64,000 nt of DNA from Lodderomyces elongisporus (taxonomy: Eukaryota > Ascomycota > Pichiomycetes > Serinales > Debaryomycetaceae), in NCBI RefSeq assembly GCF_030384665.1, contig NC_083675.1, positions 740,001-804,000 of the forward strand. Direction: 5' to 3'. The notes beneath the pieces were generated by a model, which worked only from the letters and a program-made list of their open reading frames with translations, did not search any database and was not told the DNA's origin. Position 1 is the stretch's first letter; every line of letters begins with the position of its first letter. Position numbers and translations under genes: made by a program. Positions 52,973-63,767 of this stretch are shown piece after piece.

Positions 52973-55642
52973 ATGCATAGGCGAAACCCTGTTCTAATGT
53001 CAACGATGTCAAACCAACAACAATATGCTAATGGACAGTTCCAAATGTACCACCAACAAGACCAAAGACAACAAGAACAGAGGCAGCAGCAGGCACTTCC
53101 TCCAATCAGTAATTTACCATCCATCCACTCCCAACAGCAACAAGGGCAACAACAAGGGCAGCAACAGGGGCAGCAGTATAGCACATCACAGCAGGAACAA
53201 ACACATTCCATGCCTCCCACTTCTTCTTCGTCGTCGTCTTCAACCTCCTCTGCAACATCCGCGTTAGGTGTTCCTCACTATGTATTACCAGCATTAAGAG
53301 CTCCTCCGCCATTAACAGGCTCACAGATTATGAATACTCAATTACCTGCTTTAACACCAACTTTAACAAATGCAACACAGTCAACGCAGTCAACGCAGTC
53401 AACACACTCAACAATCTCAACGATGTCATCGACTTCATCCGCCGAATCGGTCACAAGCACGCTATCATCGCACACTGGCGGCAGCGGAAGCACTAATGGG
53501 AAACCGAAAAGCAAAAGATCTAGTAAAGGCAGAGTGTTTCAATGTACTGGATACGCTGGATGCTCAATGTCGTTCACGAGATCAGAACATTTAGCAAGAC
53601 ACAAGAGGAAGCATACAGGGGAAAGACCATTCACATGTCCATATTGCTCTAAAAATTTTAGTCGACTAGACAACTTGCGACAACATAAGCAAACAGTTCA
53701 CGCTTATGAAACTTATTTGACCAAGGATAACAGTGACTCAAAGCTTTTGATTGAAAGGTCGAAACAAAAGAAAAAGTTGAAGCACGAACAAAAAAAGAGT
53801 CAATTGGCAACCATCATGCAGCAACAACAGCAACAACAGAATGGACAAAATGGACAAAATATGTCTTCAAAGTTCAATGGCTTTCCTCACTTGGCACCTA
53901 TGCTGGATTCACGACAGCAATACCTTCCAAAGACACATTCAACATTGTCCCAAAGTCACTTTGCTAATCACAACCCACATTCGCCCAATACATACCCTCT
54001 GGCTCCGTCTTCTTATATATACCCACCTCCACAACCACCGAGTCAGCAACCTCATCAAAATCCCCATCCACATCTACAACCACATTTGCAGCCTACAAAC
54101 GGCTCGTATCACAAGCCATTACCTCCATTGCCGCATCAGTTTAATAATGAACAACAAGTAAACGCCTCTTCTTTATCATTACCATCTGGCCAAAGCTTAG
54201 ACATAACTGAACTCAAACAGCCAAGTAACCCATTTAGACCAAAAAAGAGACCACAACCGTTATCATTACAACACTCGGCACTCGCAGGATCCAACGAACA
54301 CATATTGAGATCAGCGCCCATTGCACAATCTACTTCCTATCATGATTCACAGGGTATGCATAGTAGCAGCACGCTCGGCGTAGGTAGCCTCAGTTTGAAA
54401 AGTGGAGGTTTTGCTCAAAATGGCCAATATCCGCCACCACCAAAGTCAGCATCCTCTGTAGCATCAATGACCCCTAATTTGGCAAGCCCAATCTCACCAT
54501 TATTTCACTCGTCGTTCCACCAAAATATGAACCAAGCAAACAGCGGTACACCACAACGGCAAGAGCGGCAAGAGCAGCAATCGCTGCTACAAACACTGCT
54601 GCAACAATACATGCACCCGCAGTATAATCAGATGAATGGCAGTGCTGGAGACAATCACAATAACATCAGCAATAACTTGCCTACAATGCAATCGATTCGA
54701 CAACAACAACTGCAACTGCAACAACAACAACAACAACAACCGCAGCACGGGTCATCTATTACACCAAGAGCATCCACGATTACCAATGCCTCATTTATTT
54801 CCGGAAGTTCGAACAAGTCGCCAATGTCACAGCATTTCTCAATGATTTCCAATACATCAAGCCAATGGAGCTCGACATCAACAAGGGATAGTTTGCCATC
54901 TTTCAAGTATTTACCTACACCCACAAATCTACAATTGAATAACAATAGTAACATTGCCCTGGAAGCACGCCGTGATGGACAAAGTAGTAACTGGCTCAAA
55001 GGTGTGCTAAATAGTGATGACGGAAATAATAAAAAAACAAATAACGAAGATTCAATGATGATTGATGGAGACGGAAATGGAAATGGAGATGGAAACTTGG
55101 GTAAAGAAAACAGAGATTCGATGGATCTATCCTTATCTCGAGAAGCTTCGATCAATTCGGTCATTGGATCTGGTTCAAATGAGAAATTTTCACCTCATCG
55201 CCGATCACAAACGCAACTTCCACCAATAGAGGGCACTTCAATGGAAAAAAATGATTCTGTTGATGTCGCCCTTGATCGAAAGCCTGCATCTGTCAATAAG
55301 CATGCCAATATTGGAGCGTCCTCGATACTATCAGTGCAAAACGAGACGCTGAAACGGCCGCTGATTTTGAATCATGATAATGATGAGGGTATTGATGGTG
55401 GCCACAGTAGTCAGAGTGTGCACACATTATTGTCGAATCGTAGCGGTCTTTACTCGGGAAAACCTTTGCAACTGCCGACATTGCCTCCTGTTAACAGTGG
55501 GGCAAGCGGGAGTGGTAGTGGAGGTAGTGGAATAAACAATGGAGATCGCCGTGATGGGAATATGACTAATGGAACTTTGCCCAGCGTTCCTGCATCTCCA
55601 TATGTTTCTAAGAAACCAACCATTAATAGTTTGATCATGTAG
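52973..55642 (+). CDS. BCR1: C2H2 zinc-finger regulator, probably Bcr1-type
   Basis: The 889-residue protein has two C2H2 fingers: C191-C197-H210-H214 and C222-C225-H238-H243, joined by the TGERPF linker. The TRSEHLARH and SRLDNLRQH helices are those of the Usv1/Rgm1/Com2 group, to which Candida Bcr1, a regulator of biofilm and wall-protein genes, belongs. The N-terminal 180 residues are Gln/Ser-rich ([12 protein letters not shown], Ser and Thr/Gln runs). The C-terminal 600 residues are Pro-, Asn- and Gln-rich with Asn-Gly repeats near 700, typical of activation regions. The start may be this ATG or Met9 at 52997 ([13 protein letters not shown]). Bcr1 is chosen for finger position near the N-terminus, length and the long upstream region. 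Confidence 0.65.
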   Translation: MHRRNPVLMSTMSNQQQYANGQFQMYHQQDQRQQEQRQQQALPPISNLPSIHSQQQQGQQQGQQQGQQYSTSQQEQTHSMPPTSSSSSSSTSSATSALGVPHYVLPALRAPPPLTGSQIMNTQLPALTPTLTNATQSTQSTQSTHSTISTMSSTSSAESVTSTLSSHTGGSGSTNGKPKSKRSSKGRVFQCTGYAGCSMSFTRSEHLARHKRKHTGERPFTCPYCSKNFSRLDNLRQHKQTVHAYETYLTKDNSDSKLLIERSKQKKKLKHEQKKSQLATIMQQQQQQQNGQNGQNMSSKFNGFPHLAPMLDSRQQYLPKTHSTLSQSHFANHNPHSPNTYPLAPSSYIYPPPQPPSQQPHQNPHPHLQPHLQPTNGSYHKPLPPLPHQFNNEQQVNASSLSLPSGQSLDITELKQPSNPFRPKKRPQPLSLQHSALAGSNEHILRSAPIAQSTSYHDSQGMHSSSTLGVGSLSLKSGGFAQNGQYPPPPKSASSVASMTPNLASPISPLFHSSFHQNMNQANSGTPQRQERQEQQSLLQTLLQQYMHPQYNQMNGSAGDNHNNISNNLPTMQSIRQQQLQLQQQQQQQPQHGSSITPRASTITNASFISGSSNKSPMSQHFSMISNTSSQWSSTSTRDSLPSFKYLPTPTNLQLNNNSNIALEARRDGQSSNWLKGVLNSDDGNNKKTNNEDSMMIDGDGNGNGDGNLGKENRDSMDLSLSREASINSVIGSGSNEKFSPHRRSQTQLPPIEGTSMEKNDSVDVALDRKPASVNKHANIGASSILSVQNETLKRPLILNHDNDEGIDGGHSSQSVHTLLSNRSGLYSGKPLQLPTLPPVNSGASGSGSGGSGINNGDRRDGNMTNGTLPSVPASPYVSKKPTINSLIM

Positions 55643-55995
55643 CGATTATTAGAGAGCAAGTGTATAGATGAAGAAATTGTAACAATACAGACGATAATGA
55701 TTATGTTTATAATTCTGATGTTAATGTGTATGTGTATGTGTATGTTTATGTTTATGTTTATGATGAAGAAAAAGATAAATATTCATGCTTTTAATGGCAA
55801 ATTTTTTGTCCTAGACATATATGCAACAAACTATGTAACACTATAAAAATAATTAAAAAACCTCCATAGAGCATAATATCAACAACTACAGTAAGTATTA
55901 TTTGCTATTTTTTTTTTCTTTCCCTCCCTCAATTCCCTCTACTACTCTCCTCCAAGTCCAAATTTTGAAGTTACCATATTCCGCTTCTTCATCAC
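55643..55995. other. Convergent 3' spacer of BCR1-like and fumarase genes
   Basis: It contains a GTATGT/TTATGT hexamer tract at about 55725-55765. The same hexamer resembles a splice donor but there is no branch site. No gene recognised. Confidence 0.55.
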
Positions 55996-57393
55996 TCACA
56001 ATTTACTTGGAGAAATCATCTTCTCTGGTCTAACCCATTGATCAAACTCTTCTGATGTCAACATGCCCAACTCAATGCACGACTCTTTCAAATTTATTCC
56101 CTTTTTATGAGCATTCTTGGCAACTTTGGATGCATTGTCATACCCAATCTTTGGGTTCAAGGCGGTAACCAACATTAATGATTCATGCAATAGTTTATTA
56201 ATCTTTTCCGTGTTAGCTTGGATTCCTTCAACACAATGCAATCTAAAGGACCTTGCTGCGTCTCCCAACAACTGAATCGAATTGAGTAAATTGTAAGCAA
56301 TCACTGGTTTAAACACATTCAATTCAAACTGACCTGAAGCACCACTAAAAGTGATTGTGGTATTGTTTCCCATAACTTGGGCACAAACCATTGTCATTGC
56401 TTCACATTGAGTAGGATTGACTTTTCCTGGCATGATTGAAGAACCTGGTTCGTTTTCGGGAAGAGAAAGCTCGCCGTATCCACAACGTGGGCCTGAACCA
56501 AGGTATCTGATATCATTTGCAATTTTGAACAATGATGCTGCAAGAGTGTTGAGAGCACCAGAGGCCTCCACTGCAGCATCGTGTGCTGCTAATGCCTCAA
56601 ATTTGTTGGGCGCTGTGGAAAACTTGAGACCCGTAAGTTTAGAGACTTCTTCAGCAATGGCCTTGTCAAATCCAATGGGTGCATTGAGGCCAGTACCAAC
56701 TGCAGTACCACCCTGAGCAAGTAAGGATAATCTTGCCAATGTTGATTCAACTCTCTCAATACCGTATTTGATTTGTTGGACGTAACCAGAAAACTCTTGG
56801 CCCAATGTTAATGGTGTGGCATCTTGTAAATGAGTTCTTCCAATCTTGATTATTTGTTCAAACTCTTGTTGCTTTGTCTCGAATGCAATCTGCAACTCTT
56901 TGAGATTTGGAATCAAATGCTGTTCAATCTGCATTACTGCGGCAATATGCATGACAGTAGGGAATGTGTCGTTGGAGGATTGTGACATGTTGCAATGGTC
57001 GTTTGGATGGACTGGGTTTTTGCTTCCTTTTTCACCACCAAGAATCTCAATTGCCCTGTTTGAAATCACTTCATTAGCATTCATATTTGATTGAGTTCCT
57101 GAACCGGTTTGATAAATCACAAGCGGGAAATTATCATTGAACTTACCGGCAATGATCTCGTCGCATGCTTGCTGTATTGCGTCACTTAACTTTGGATCAA
57201 GCTTACCCAACTTAGTATTGACTATGGCTGCGGATTTTTTTAAAATACCAAATGCCTTGACTATAGGAAGAGGCATCTTGATGTCACCAATTTCAAAGTT
57301 CTTGAGTGATCTTTGTGTTTGAGCACCCCAATATTTGTCACCGGGAACTTCGATGTTTCCAAATGCATCTGACTCGACTCTTTTGCTGCTCAT
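55996..57393 (-). CDS. Fumarate hydratase (class II fumarase)
   Basis: Fumarase interconverts fumarate and L-malate in the TCA cycle and, in the cytosol, in urea/purine by-product handling and DNA damage response. The 465-residue product is complete. It has GTGLNAP and the signature [11 protein letters not shown] with the catalytic Ser loop, the [14 protein letters not shown] substrate loop and [10 protein letters not shown]. The start is [12 protein letters not shown], two dozen residues before the first conserved block, so no presequence is present if translation starts at ATG. The frame stays open upstream for 32 codons from a TAA without another ATG. C. albicans has two fumarase genes (FUM11, FUM12); which one this corresponds to is unclear. 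Confidence 0.95.
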   Translation of the reverse strand: MSSKRVESDAFGNIEVPGDKYWGAQTQRSLKNFEIGDIKMPLPIVKAFGILKKSAAIVNTKLGKLDPKLSDAIQQACDEIIAGKFNDNFPLVIYQTGSGTQSNMNANEVISNRAIEILGGEKGSKNPVHPNDHCNMSQSSNDTFPTVMHIAAVMQIEQHLIPNLKELQIAFETKQQEFEQIIKIGRTHLQDATPLTLGQEFSGYVQQIKYGIERVESTLARLSLLAQGGTAVGTGLNAPIGFDKAIAEEVSKLTGLKFSTAPNKFEALAAHDAAVEASGALNTLAASLFKIANDIRYLGSGPRCGYGELSLPENEPGSSIMPGKVNPTQCEAMTMVCAQVMGNNTTITFSGASGQFELNVFKPVIAYNLLNSIQLLGDAARSFRLHCVEGIQANTEKINKLLHESLMLVTALNPKIGYDNASKVAKNAHKKGINLKESCIELGMLTSEEFDQWVRPEKMISPSKL

Positions 57394-58204
57394 GTTGTTA
57401 TTGCTGGTAGGTTTTTTTAAAAAAAAATTATTTGTTTGAATATGTATTTTGGCTCCCAAATTTTTTACTTTGTTTTTTAAGAGAGTTTACCAATTGATTG
57501 AATTAGCGTTGACTACAAGAATAGTAATCCAATTTGCAATTGTAATTGTGAATGTGATTGCAGTTGCAACTAGAGTTGCAAGTTTCTCTCAGACTTTTTT
57601 GAAAAGGGAGAGGTAGAGAGCTAGAGAGATATAGAGACAAAAAAAAAATGGGGTGTAAAATGAGGAAGGATTATGAGTGGAGAAACGATTCGGAGTTTTT
57701 TTTTTTCTTTTTTTTTTTTTTTTTATTTAAATTTTATTTTTTTTCTAAGTTTTATTGAGCGGAAGAAAAAACAATTGACACATGGAGAATATGGATCAGC
57801 CGATTTATCCCGGACCAAGGAAGATTACGGTCTGTTTGTGAAAAACGAGTGGCTACTCTAACCTGAATGTGTAGAGACTTGGCCAAGTCTTTTCTATGCT
57901 TTTTCCTCTTTGATTATTTTTTTTTATCGGCATTTGTTACGGAAAATTGTTTGAAGGGAAAAGGGGAAAAAAAAGGGAGGGTTAGTTGGTAATATACTAT
58001 TCGTCGTGCTTTTACAAGGGTGAAAAAATGATGCTAAAATAATCTGTAGTATTTTTGCTATATTCATTATACTGATCAGCATTCTACCCTAATAAAGGCT
58101 GTCTAGTCTTTCTCTTGTTCACGTATTGACAAAACACACAATTCGGCACTTTTATTTTCTGCAAAACACTTGCCAAATACCTATGGTAAAACTGCTCTTC
58201 CTCT

Positions 58205-58239
<35 letters not shown>

Positions 58240-58630
58240 TTCCTCTTCTTCTTCTTCCTCTTCTTCTTCTTCCTCTTCTTCGTCAGCTAAACCAATATTG
58301 TGATTACTTGCTCAAACTCATTATCAATTTTTTTTTCTTGGAAGGAGAGAGAGGGGGGGAATTCCAATGTATTCCCTTGTCACTGAAGTAATGACCACTC
58401 TGGATGTTTCTATTGTCGTATTTCATGAGTCTTCATTCCAAGCTCTGTAAAGATTTTGATACAATGAGGGTGGAAATAAATATAGTACCCGGTTTAAATA
58501 TTCTTCATCTAGCTTTTCTTTCTCTTTTTCTTTTTCTTTTTCTTTTTCTTTTCTTTTTTTTTTGTCAACTTCTTAGTTTCTAGATTCCCCCTCACTGTCT
58601 TCTATAGATCATGATATTCTCTTACACCTG
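57394..58630. other. Spacer between fumarase and MIM1
   Basis: About 1.2 kb with T-rich runs at 57699-57740, a pyrimidine CTT/CCT triplet array at about 58196-58282 and TTTTTC hexamers at 58521-58552. An open frame over the CTT array reads as Leu-rich and is spurious. No gene recognised. Confidence 0.55.
58196..58282. repeat. CTT/CCT triplet array
   Basis: Mixed CTTCTT and CCTCTTCTT units form a pyrimidine tract of about 87 bases in the spacer upstream of fumarase. Larger 15-base periodic units (CCTCTTCTTCTTCTT) are repeated about four times. Confidence 0.85.
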
Positions 58631-59266
58631 TTAAAGTATTCTATTAGCAACAGATTGTTCGGCTTTACGTTGCTGATACTGGGGCAGCATTCTTCTTACA
58701 GGTTCTACCCTTGCACCAAACCACTTGTACCGGAATCCAATCTCATGCGCCAAAATCCCTCCAAATCCCAACATCATTCCATTAATAAACGGTAAAACCA
58801 AGTTGATGGCGCTCTTCTTGAAAATGTCCCAAACATTGATTTGAACTATACTGCCTGTATTATCGTTGATGTTTTCATACTCCAATTCCTCTTTGTCCTC
58901 TGCTTCAAGTATTCTACTCTCATCGATAAGACTTTCAGTGTTAACTATATCCAAGTCTGTGACTAACTCTTCCGGAGTTAATTGAGATTCAAGTACAGTG
59001 AGATCATTCGCCTCTGCAATTGCATCAACTATTATTTCTGATAAAGCTTCATTCACTTCTTGGTTTGAATCTTGATCTAAATTTTGCTGACTCGATGAAG
59101 TGGGGGTCTCCTTAGTATCAGTCTCTGTTGCAGTTGTTTTTGTTTGTGATATGTATGTTACTTTTTCTTCTTCTGGTGAGTTAATTGAACTGTTCGGTAC
59201 CTCGTCTTCTAACTGCAGGAAAACATTTGAGTTTTGTTTATTACTGTTGCTGGCGTACGCTGACAT
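58631..59266 (-). CDS. MIM1: Mim1, mitochondrial outer-membrane import protein
   Basis: Mim1 with Mim2 inserts alpha-helical proteins, including TOM receptors, into the mitochondrial outer membrane. The 211-residue protein has its conserved core at about 144-185: a basic/hydrophobic start and the membrane segment INLVLPFINGMMLGFGGILA (154-173) with GxxxG-like spacing (NGMMLGFGG), then HEIGFRYKW and a basic end. The rest, residues 1-143, is acidic and Ser/Thr/Gln-rich and would face the cytosol. S. cerevisiae Mim1 is 113 residues, so the acidic arm is about twice as long here. The start is the first ATG. Confidence 0.85.
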   Translation of the reverse strand: MSAYASNSNKQNSNVFLQLEDEVPNSSINSPEEEKVTYISQTKTTATETDTKETPTSSSQQNLDQDSNQEVNEALSEIIVDAIAEANDLTVLESQLTPEELVTDLDIVNTESLIDESRILEAEDKEELEYENINDNTGSIVQINVWDIFKKSAINLVLPFINGMMLGFGGILAHEIGFRYKWFGARVEPVRRMLPQYQQRKAEQSVANRIL

Positions 59267-59680
59267 TATTCAATTTATGTAAATATCAGTTAAAGAAAAA
59301 AAAAAGGGGGTGTATTACTATAATGATGGATGCAAGTGTAGATGTGATTGTGGTTATAAGTGTAAGTATCAAAGCTTTGTGCACAAGAGATCAGTCTCAA
59401 TCTCGTTCATTTCATTATATATCTAAAAATATTTCTTGCGGTATAAATCTTAGGCGAGATTTGTTCAATTCACTTTTTTTATTTTTTTTTATTTTTTGTC
59501 TTTGATTTTTTGCTCAGGTGAGCTCACAAGCTTGAGCAATCTGAAGAGAAGCAAACCAGGACAAAGTAAATACTGAAACTAAATAGAGACTTGAAGTTCC
59601 TTAAGGAGGTTTCAACCACTTGAATAAAGTCAATTACTATTTAAATAAAAAGTCTATAGAACATGTATAGTACAACGTAA
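59267..59680. other. Spacer between MIM1 and HXK2
   Basis: About 410 bases carrying the MIM1 promoter and HXK2 terminator. It has an A run at 59297-59306 and T-rich stretches near 59475-59505. I see nothing else. Confidence 0.6.
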
Positions 59681-61138
59681 TCAAGCACCCTTAATACCAA
59701 CGGATTTTCCCTCCTTCAATCTCTTTTCAGTCAATGCAGCAATAATGGCTGCACCAACACCACTTCCATCCTCTGCATCTACAATCAAAATAGGATCTTC
59801 CTTCACATCGTCTGACCACTCAAAGATATCTCTCAAACTTTGGGCAGCTCTTTGCTTAAAGTCAGGGTATTTCGAGTAAACTGATCCATCGGCAGCACAG
59901 TGGGCAGTCTTGTATCCTCTCTTCTTACAGATAGCAGCAATACCACAAACTGACAATCTGGCGGATCTGTTTCCAATCAACTCTGCAATACGGCGGATAA
60001 CTTTACGTTCTGGAACAGTCGTCTCGAGACCCAAGACGCTTTGGAAAATCTCTTGCACATCCGAAAGGTTCTCAAATGGATCTTCTTCAATCTTTGCTGG
60101 GAATGAAGTGTCAAGAATGTACACTTCGTTCAACTTGGTCAAGTCTTGGTTTTTGAAAATAACTTTTTTGTTCTCAGCCAAGTCGACAAGAACCAATCTC
60201 AAAATTTCACCGAGGTAGTAACCAGAATTCATCTTTTCAAATGTTTGCTGTCCTGGTCTTGGTGACTCTTCATCGATCATCACATCGTACTTGTTTCTTG
60301 GCAAAATGAACTTCTCGTTATCAAATGATCCATATTCACAGTTGATGGCCATTGGAGAGTCTACTCCAATATCACTTTCAAGCTTGCCCTCCAATTTAGG
60401 AATATCGCCAACAACGTCATAGTATGCACCATTAACACCAGTACCAAAAATAAGACCCAATTTTGCTTCAGGGTCAGTGTAGTTTGAAGCAACTAATGTA
60501 CCCACAGTATCATTGATCACGGCAACAATCTTGACTGGAACTTGAACTTTCTCAATTGCAGATTGCAACATTGGGACCACATCGTGACCCTCAACACCTT
60601 CGATGGCCCATCCTTTAGTCCATCTTTGCAAGACACCTTGTGTGATTGTATTTTGACTAGCAGGATAACTGAATGTGAAGCCCAATGGCAATGGTTCTTC
60701 AACTCCATTTGGAAACTCTTCTTCAAAAAAAGTCTTTAAACAGTTGGCAATAAAGGACCACAATTCCTCGCTGGTAGCTGTTCTCATATTAGAAGGCAAG
60801 GGGAACTTCGATTGAGTAGTGTCGAAATCTCTATTTCCACCAAGTTTCACCAACACAACTCGAAGGTTGGTTCCACCAAGATCAATAGCCAAGTAATCAC
60901 CAGTCTCCTTACCTGTAGGGAAGTCCATCACCCAACCTGGGATCATGGGAATGTTACCGCCAGCCTTGGAAAGACCCTTGTCCAATTCAGTGATGAAGTG
61001 GTCGACAATTTTACGCAAAGTTTCGCCTGAAACAGTGAATTGCTTTTCAAGCTCATTGAGTTCCTCCATAAGTTGTGGTGAGACATCGGTGAAGGAACCT
61101 TTTCTATGTTGTGGTGGTTTTGGACCCAAGTGAACCAT
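59681..61138 (-). CDS. HXK2: Hexokinase
   Basis: Hexokinase phosphorylates glucose, fructose and mannose at C6 using ATP. The 485-residue length equals yeast Hxk2 (486). Seen are the N-terminal MVHLGPKPPQHRKGS arm, as in Hxk1/Hxk2, phosphate-1 loop DLGGTNLRVV, the sugar-binding FTFSYPASQ and RWTKGW stretches, NDTVGT with the catalytic Asp, and GTGVNGAYYD. The C-terminal glycine motif with DGSVYSKYPDF and GSGVGAAIIAAL is intact. In S. cerevisiae the N-terminal KKPQARK-type sequence is needed for nuclear glucose-repression function of Hxk2; here the matching short basic stretch is PKPPQHRKGS. Whether that role is kept is unknown. Confidence 0.95.
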   Translation of the reverse strand: MVHLGPKPPQHRKGSFTDVSPQLMEELNELEKQFTVSGETLRKIVDHFITELDKGLSKAGGNIPMIPGWVMDFPTGKETGDYLAIDLGGTNLRVVLVKLGGNRDFDTTQSKFPLPSNMRTATSEELWSFIANCLKTFFEEEFPNGVEEPLPLGFTFSYPASQNTITQGVLQRWTKGWAIEGVEGHDVVPMLQSAIEKVQVPVKIVAVINDTVGTLVASNYTDPEAKLGLIFGTGVNGAYYDVVGDIPKLEGKLESDIGVDSPMAINCEYGSFDNEKFILPRNKYDVMIDEESPRPGQQTFEKMNSGYYLGEILRLVLVDLAENKKVIFKNQDLTKLNEVYILDTSFPAKIEEDPFENLSDVQEIFQSVLGLETTVPERKVIRRIAELIGNRSARLSVCGIAAICKKRGYKTAHCAADGSVYSKYPDFKQRAAQSLRDIFEWSDDVKEDPILIVDAEDGSGVGAAIIAALTEKRLKEGKSVGIKGA

Positions 61139-62240
61139 TGTTATTGATATATTTGTTTAGGTTTGAAGTGTAAGTGTGTGTGTGTGTGTGTACAAGTGTA
61201 ACTTGAAGCAACTGAAAGTAACGAGGGAAAAAAAAAAGGTAACTGAAAGTTTGTCGATTAAATATAGCAAGCAAGCAAGCAATACTAAAAGAAAGAAAAG
61301 GAAACTTCAGAAAAATAAAAGATAAGGACAAAGAAAAATGAAAATAAAGAAGAGAGTATTCAAGACAAGCAATGTAAAGTTGGACGTCTCTGGACTTCTT
61401 TATAAATACTCTATCTGGTCTTGATCACAAGTTTTAATTTGAATTTTATTTGAATTTTTTTTCCAAGATCTAAATCAAGGTTAAAGGTCACAAGGAGTCC
61501 GAAAATTTTCCAAACTTAAAACAAATAAATAAATGAAAAATTAAAACGCCAAAAAATATATACAAAAAAAAAAAAAAAAAAAGAGAAAAATAAATTAAAG
61601 AAGTACAGTAACAATAGTAGTAGTAGTCACTCCGAGCCGCCTCAAAAAAAATAAGATGTTGTTGGTTGTTGACTTTGAAATAGTCCGGATGTCGTGTGCT
61701 TTCCCTGCAAGTTGACGTACGGCGGATTAACCTCACCTCCTCTCTGTATTTCTGTAAAATTAAAACTACGTGTATGGTTGGCCGATAATACGCAATTTTT
61801 TTGTTAGAAGATGTGAGGATGGGCGGGGGGGGAAAAACAGATGGGAGTTTTTCCGAACTAGTTATTTACTCTTCCCCGCGCGCTTTTGTGATACCTATGC
61901 AATTTTTTCCCCCACGGGACTTTCTTGTATTTTAAACCTCCTCCCCCAACAACAAGCAATAACAAGCAATAACAGGCAAAAGGACAACAAATAACGACAC
62001 AATCATCCAAGCTTTGGTTTCAATACTGGAGTTGTTGTTGGGCGACAATGGGGGAGGGGAATAAACAGGAACAAAGTGGAAAGGAAGAAAATGGAATGCA
62101 ATACAATACAAGCAAAGCCAAGTGTAAGGATGGAATAAAGAAATGGAAAAGAAAAAATACTTAAACAGAACAGAACAAACTAAAATAAAATAAAAAAATA
62201 AAATAAAATAAAAAAAACAAAATAAAATAAAAAAATAAAA

Positions 62241-62273
<33 letters not shown>

Positions 62274-62457
62274 ACAAAATGAAATGAAATAAAGTAAAGT
62301 GATACAATATAAACACTGAATTATGTGTATAAGCCTTGGTCTGGCACTAGATATAGAGCTACTAAAGTGATTATGCAATTATAAACTATAAATAAAAAAT
62401 AATCGAGAAAAAAAAAATTCGATCAAAAACGAAAATTGACAATATGAATTTGAAAGT
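61139..62457. other. HXK2 promoter and A-rich spacer
   Basis: About 1.3 kb. It contains GT repeats at 61172-61190, A-rich runs at 61567-61583 and an AAAATAAAAT/AAAAC pentamer region at about 62184-62290. A G run and GC-rich patch lie near 61815-61885. No gene recognised on either strand. Confidence 0.55.
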
Positions 62458-63399
62458 CTACCAGATATCCTTTGTTGACTCGTCAAAGGTTTTGATAGCG
62501 TCGCCGAGACCCAGAAGATCCTGTTTCACCTGTTGCACATACCCACTAATTTCATCAAAAGTAGCTTTATTATACACACCAAGGTTCTCAAACTTGATTT
62601 CATCATTGGCGAAAAACTCATTGATCTTCTCCTCTTGTCGCTTCTTTTTCTTTTTATTGTTTTCTTCCTCAAGCTTTAATTTGGCATTCACTTCATCTGC
62701 ATTTTCGCTAGCGCAACCTTGGCCCTCTTGGGTTTGCTGTTGATGTTCATCTTCAAGGTCATTACTCTTTCCGTCCAGCAGCGGAGTAGTTTGATTGCTC
62801 TCATTTGTCGCACCTCGTGCAAGTGGGACACCAGATGGCTTTTGAAGCGGTGGAGTACCTGGTTGGGAAACAACTGGGGACAAGAGCACGTTTGTATTAA
62901 GTTGATACAATTGTTGGTTCTGTGTTTCCTTTGCTTGTAGACTATCAAACTGCGGCAGCGACAATAATTTATACAACTTGTCCTGCAGAATCTTCAATTT
63001 CTCCATCTCTTTGGTGAATTTCTCATCAAAAAAAGAGCCCTTTGCTCTTACTTCATCCGCCATACGCTTGACGTCATCAAGCACATCTATCTGAGTCCAT
63101 AATTTGTCCAGATATGTAACACTAGGCTTGGCGCTAGGGATCTTATCTATTGTTACAGAACTTTGTGCATCCTGTGTAGTACTGCTCAAGTACGCATCAG
63201 TGCCACTTGTATTGGTACGTGATAAGCGAAAGCTACTGGTTGAGCCTAGACTCGGTTTTGGTCTCGATTTGGTGTTTGTATTGCCAACAAATTGTGGGGT
63301 TAGGTTGGATGATACGAAAGTAGAGTATGAAGGCTGCGACTTTTGTCCTGTTATTTTGTTAGATGCGTTGGAATTAGCTGGGGCTAAGGCGTTGCTCAT
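62458..63399 (-). CDS. Unrecognised coiled-coil protein with DKLWTQIDVLDDVK motif
   Basis: The 313-residue protein starts at MSNALAPANSN. The frame is open 34 codons upstream into hydrophobic sequence, which begins at a non-AUG codon and is likely leader. Residues about 1-95 are Ser/Asn/Thr-rich and disordered. A probable folded helix starts near residue 97 with YLDKLWTQIDVLDDVKRMADEVR, continuing as a heptad coiled coil to about 145 (LKILQDKLYKLL). A Pro/Gln-rich linker follows, then a second Lys/Glu coiled coil near 230-260, and a C-terminal segment FDEISGYVQQVKQDLLGLGDAIKTF. The motif seems fungal-conserved to me, but I cannot name a family. It is divergent from GPI2. Confidence 0.8.
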   Translation of the reverse strand: MSNALAPANSNASNKITGQKSQPSYSTFVSSNLTPQFVGNTNTKSRPKPSLGSTSSFRLSRTNTSGTDAYLSSTTQDAQSSVTIDKIPSAKPSVTYLDKLWTQIDVLDDVKRMADEVRAKGSFFDEKFTKEMEKLKILQDKLYKLLSLPQFDSLQAKETQNQQLYQLNTNVLLSPVVSQPGTPPLQKPSGVPLARGATNESNQTTPLLDGKSNDLEDEHQQQTQEGQGCASENADEVNAKLKLEEENNKKKKKRQEEKINEFFANDEIKFENLGVYNKATFDEISGYVQQVKQDLLGLGDAIKTFDESTKDIW

Positions 63400-63701
63400 T
63401 GTAAATGCAAAGCACTGTGTATTTGGTGAATGAAGAGGAAAAAATGTGATGATACAAAACAAAAGGAAAAGCAAAGATGTAAAGATTGATGGTAGTAACA
63501 CTTGATCAGGTTTAATGTTGTCAAGCTTTGTAATGTCTAGTTTTTTGGGATCTACTTGTGAAATATGAGGATGGGGAACGCGCTCTCCTTTTTATTTTTC
63601 CATTTTCTTTAATAAAGAAAAAAAAAATGGGTAATTGCAATTGCAAGTACAATTGCATCCAGAGCTGCATCAATAACAGTTCACAAGATCACTAAAACTA
63701 C
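63400..63701. other. Divergent promoter of the coiled-coil gene and GPI2
   Basis: The 300-base spacer holds an A run at 63618-63627 and TGCAATTGCAAGTACAATTGC, an inverted repeat-like AATTGCAATTGC block, near 63634-63655. The fumarase promoter has a similar CAATTGTAATTG block near 57533-57560. Confidence 0.6.
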
Positions 63702-63731
63702 ATGGATGAACTGCAAAAGCTGCTGGTCCTG

Positions 63732-63767
<36 letters not shown>

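Noticed and set aside
58170..58391. Leu-rich 73-codon frame
   Set aside because: It is a reading of the CTT/CCT triplet tract and has no other coding features.
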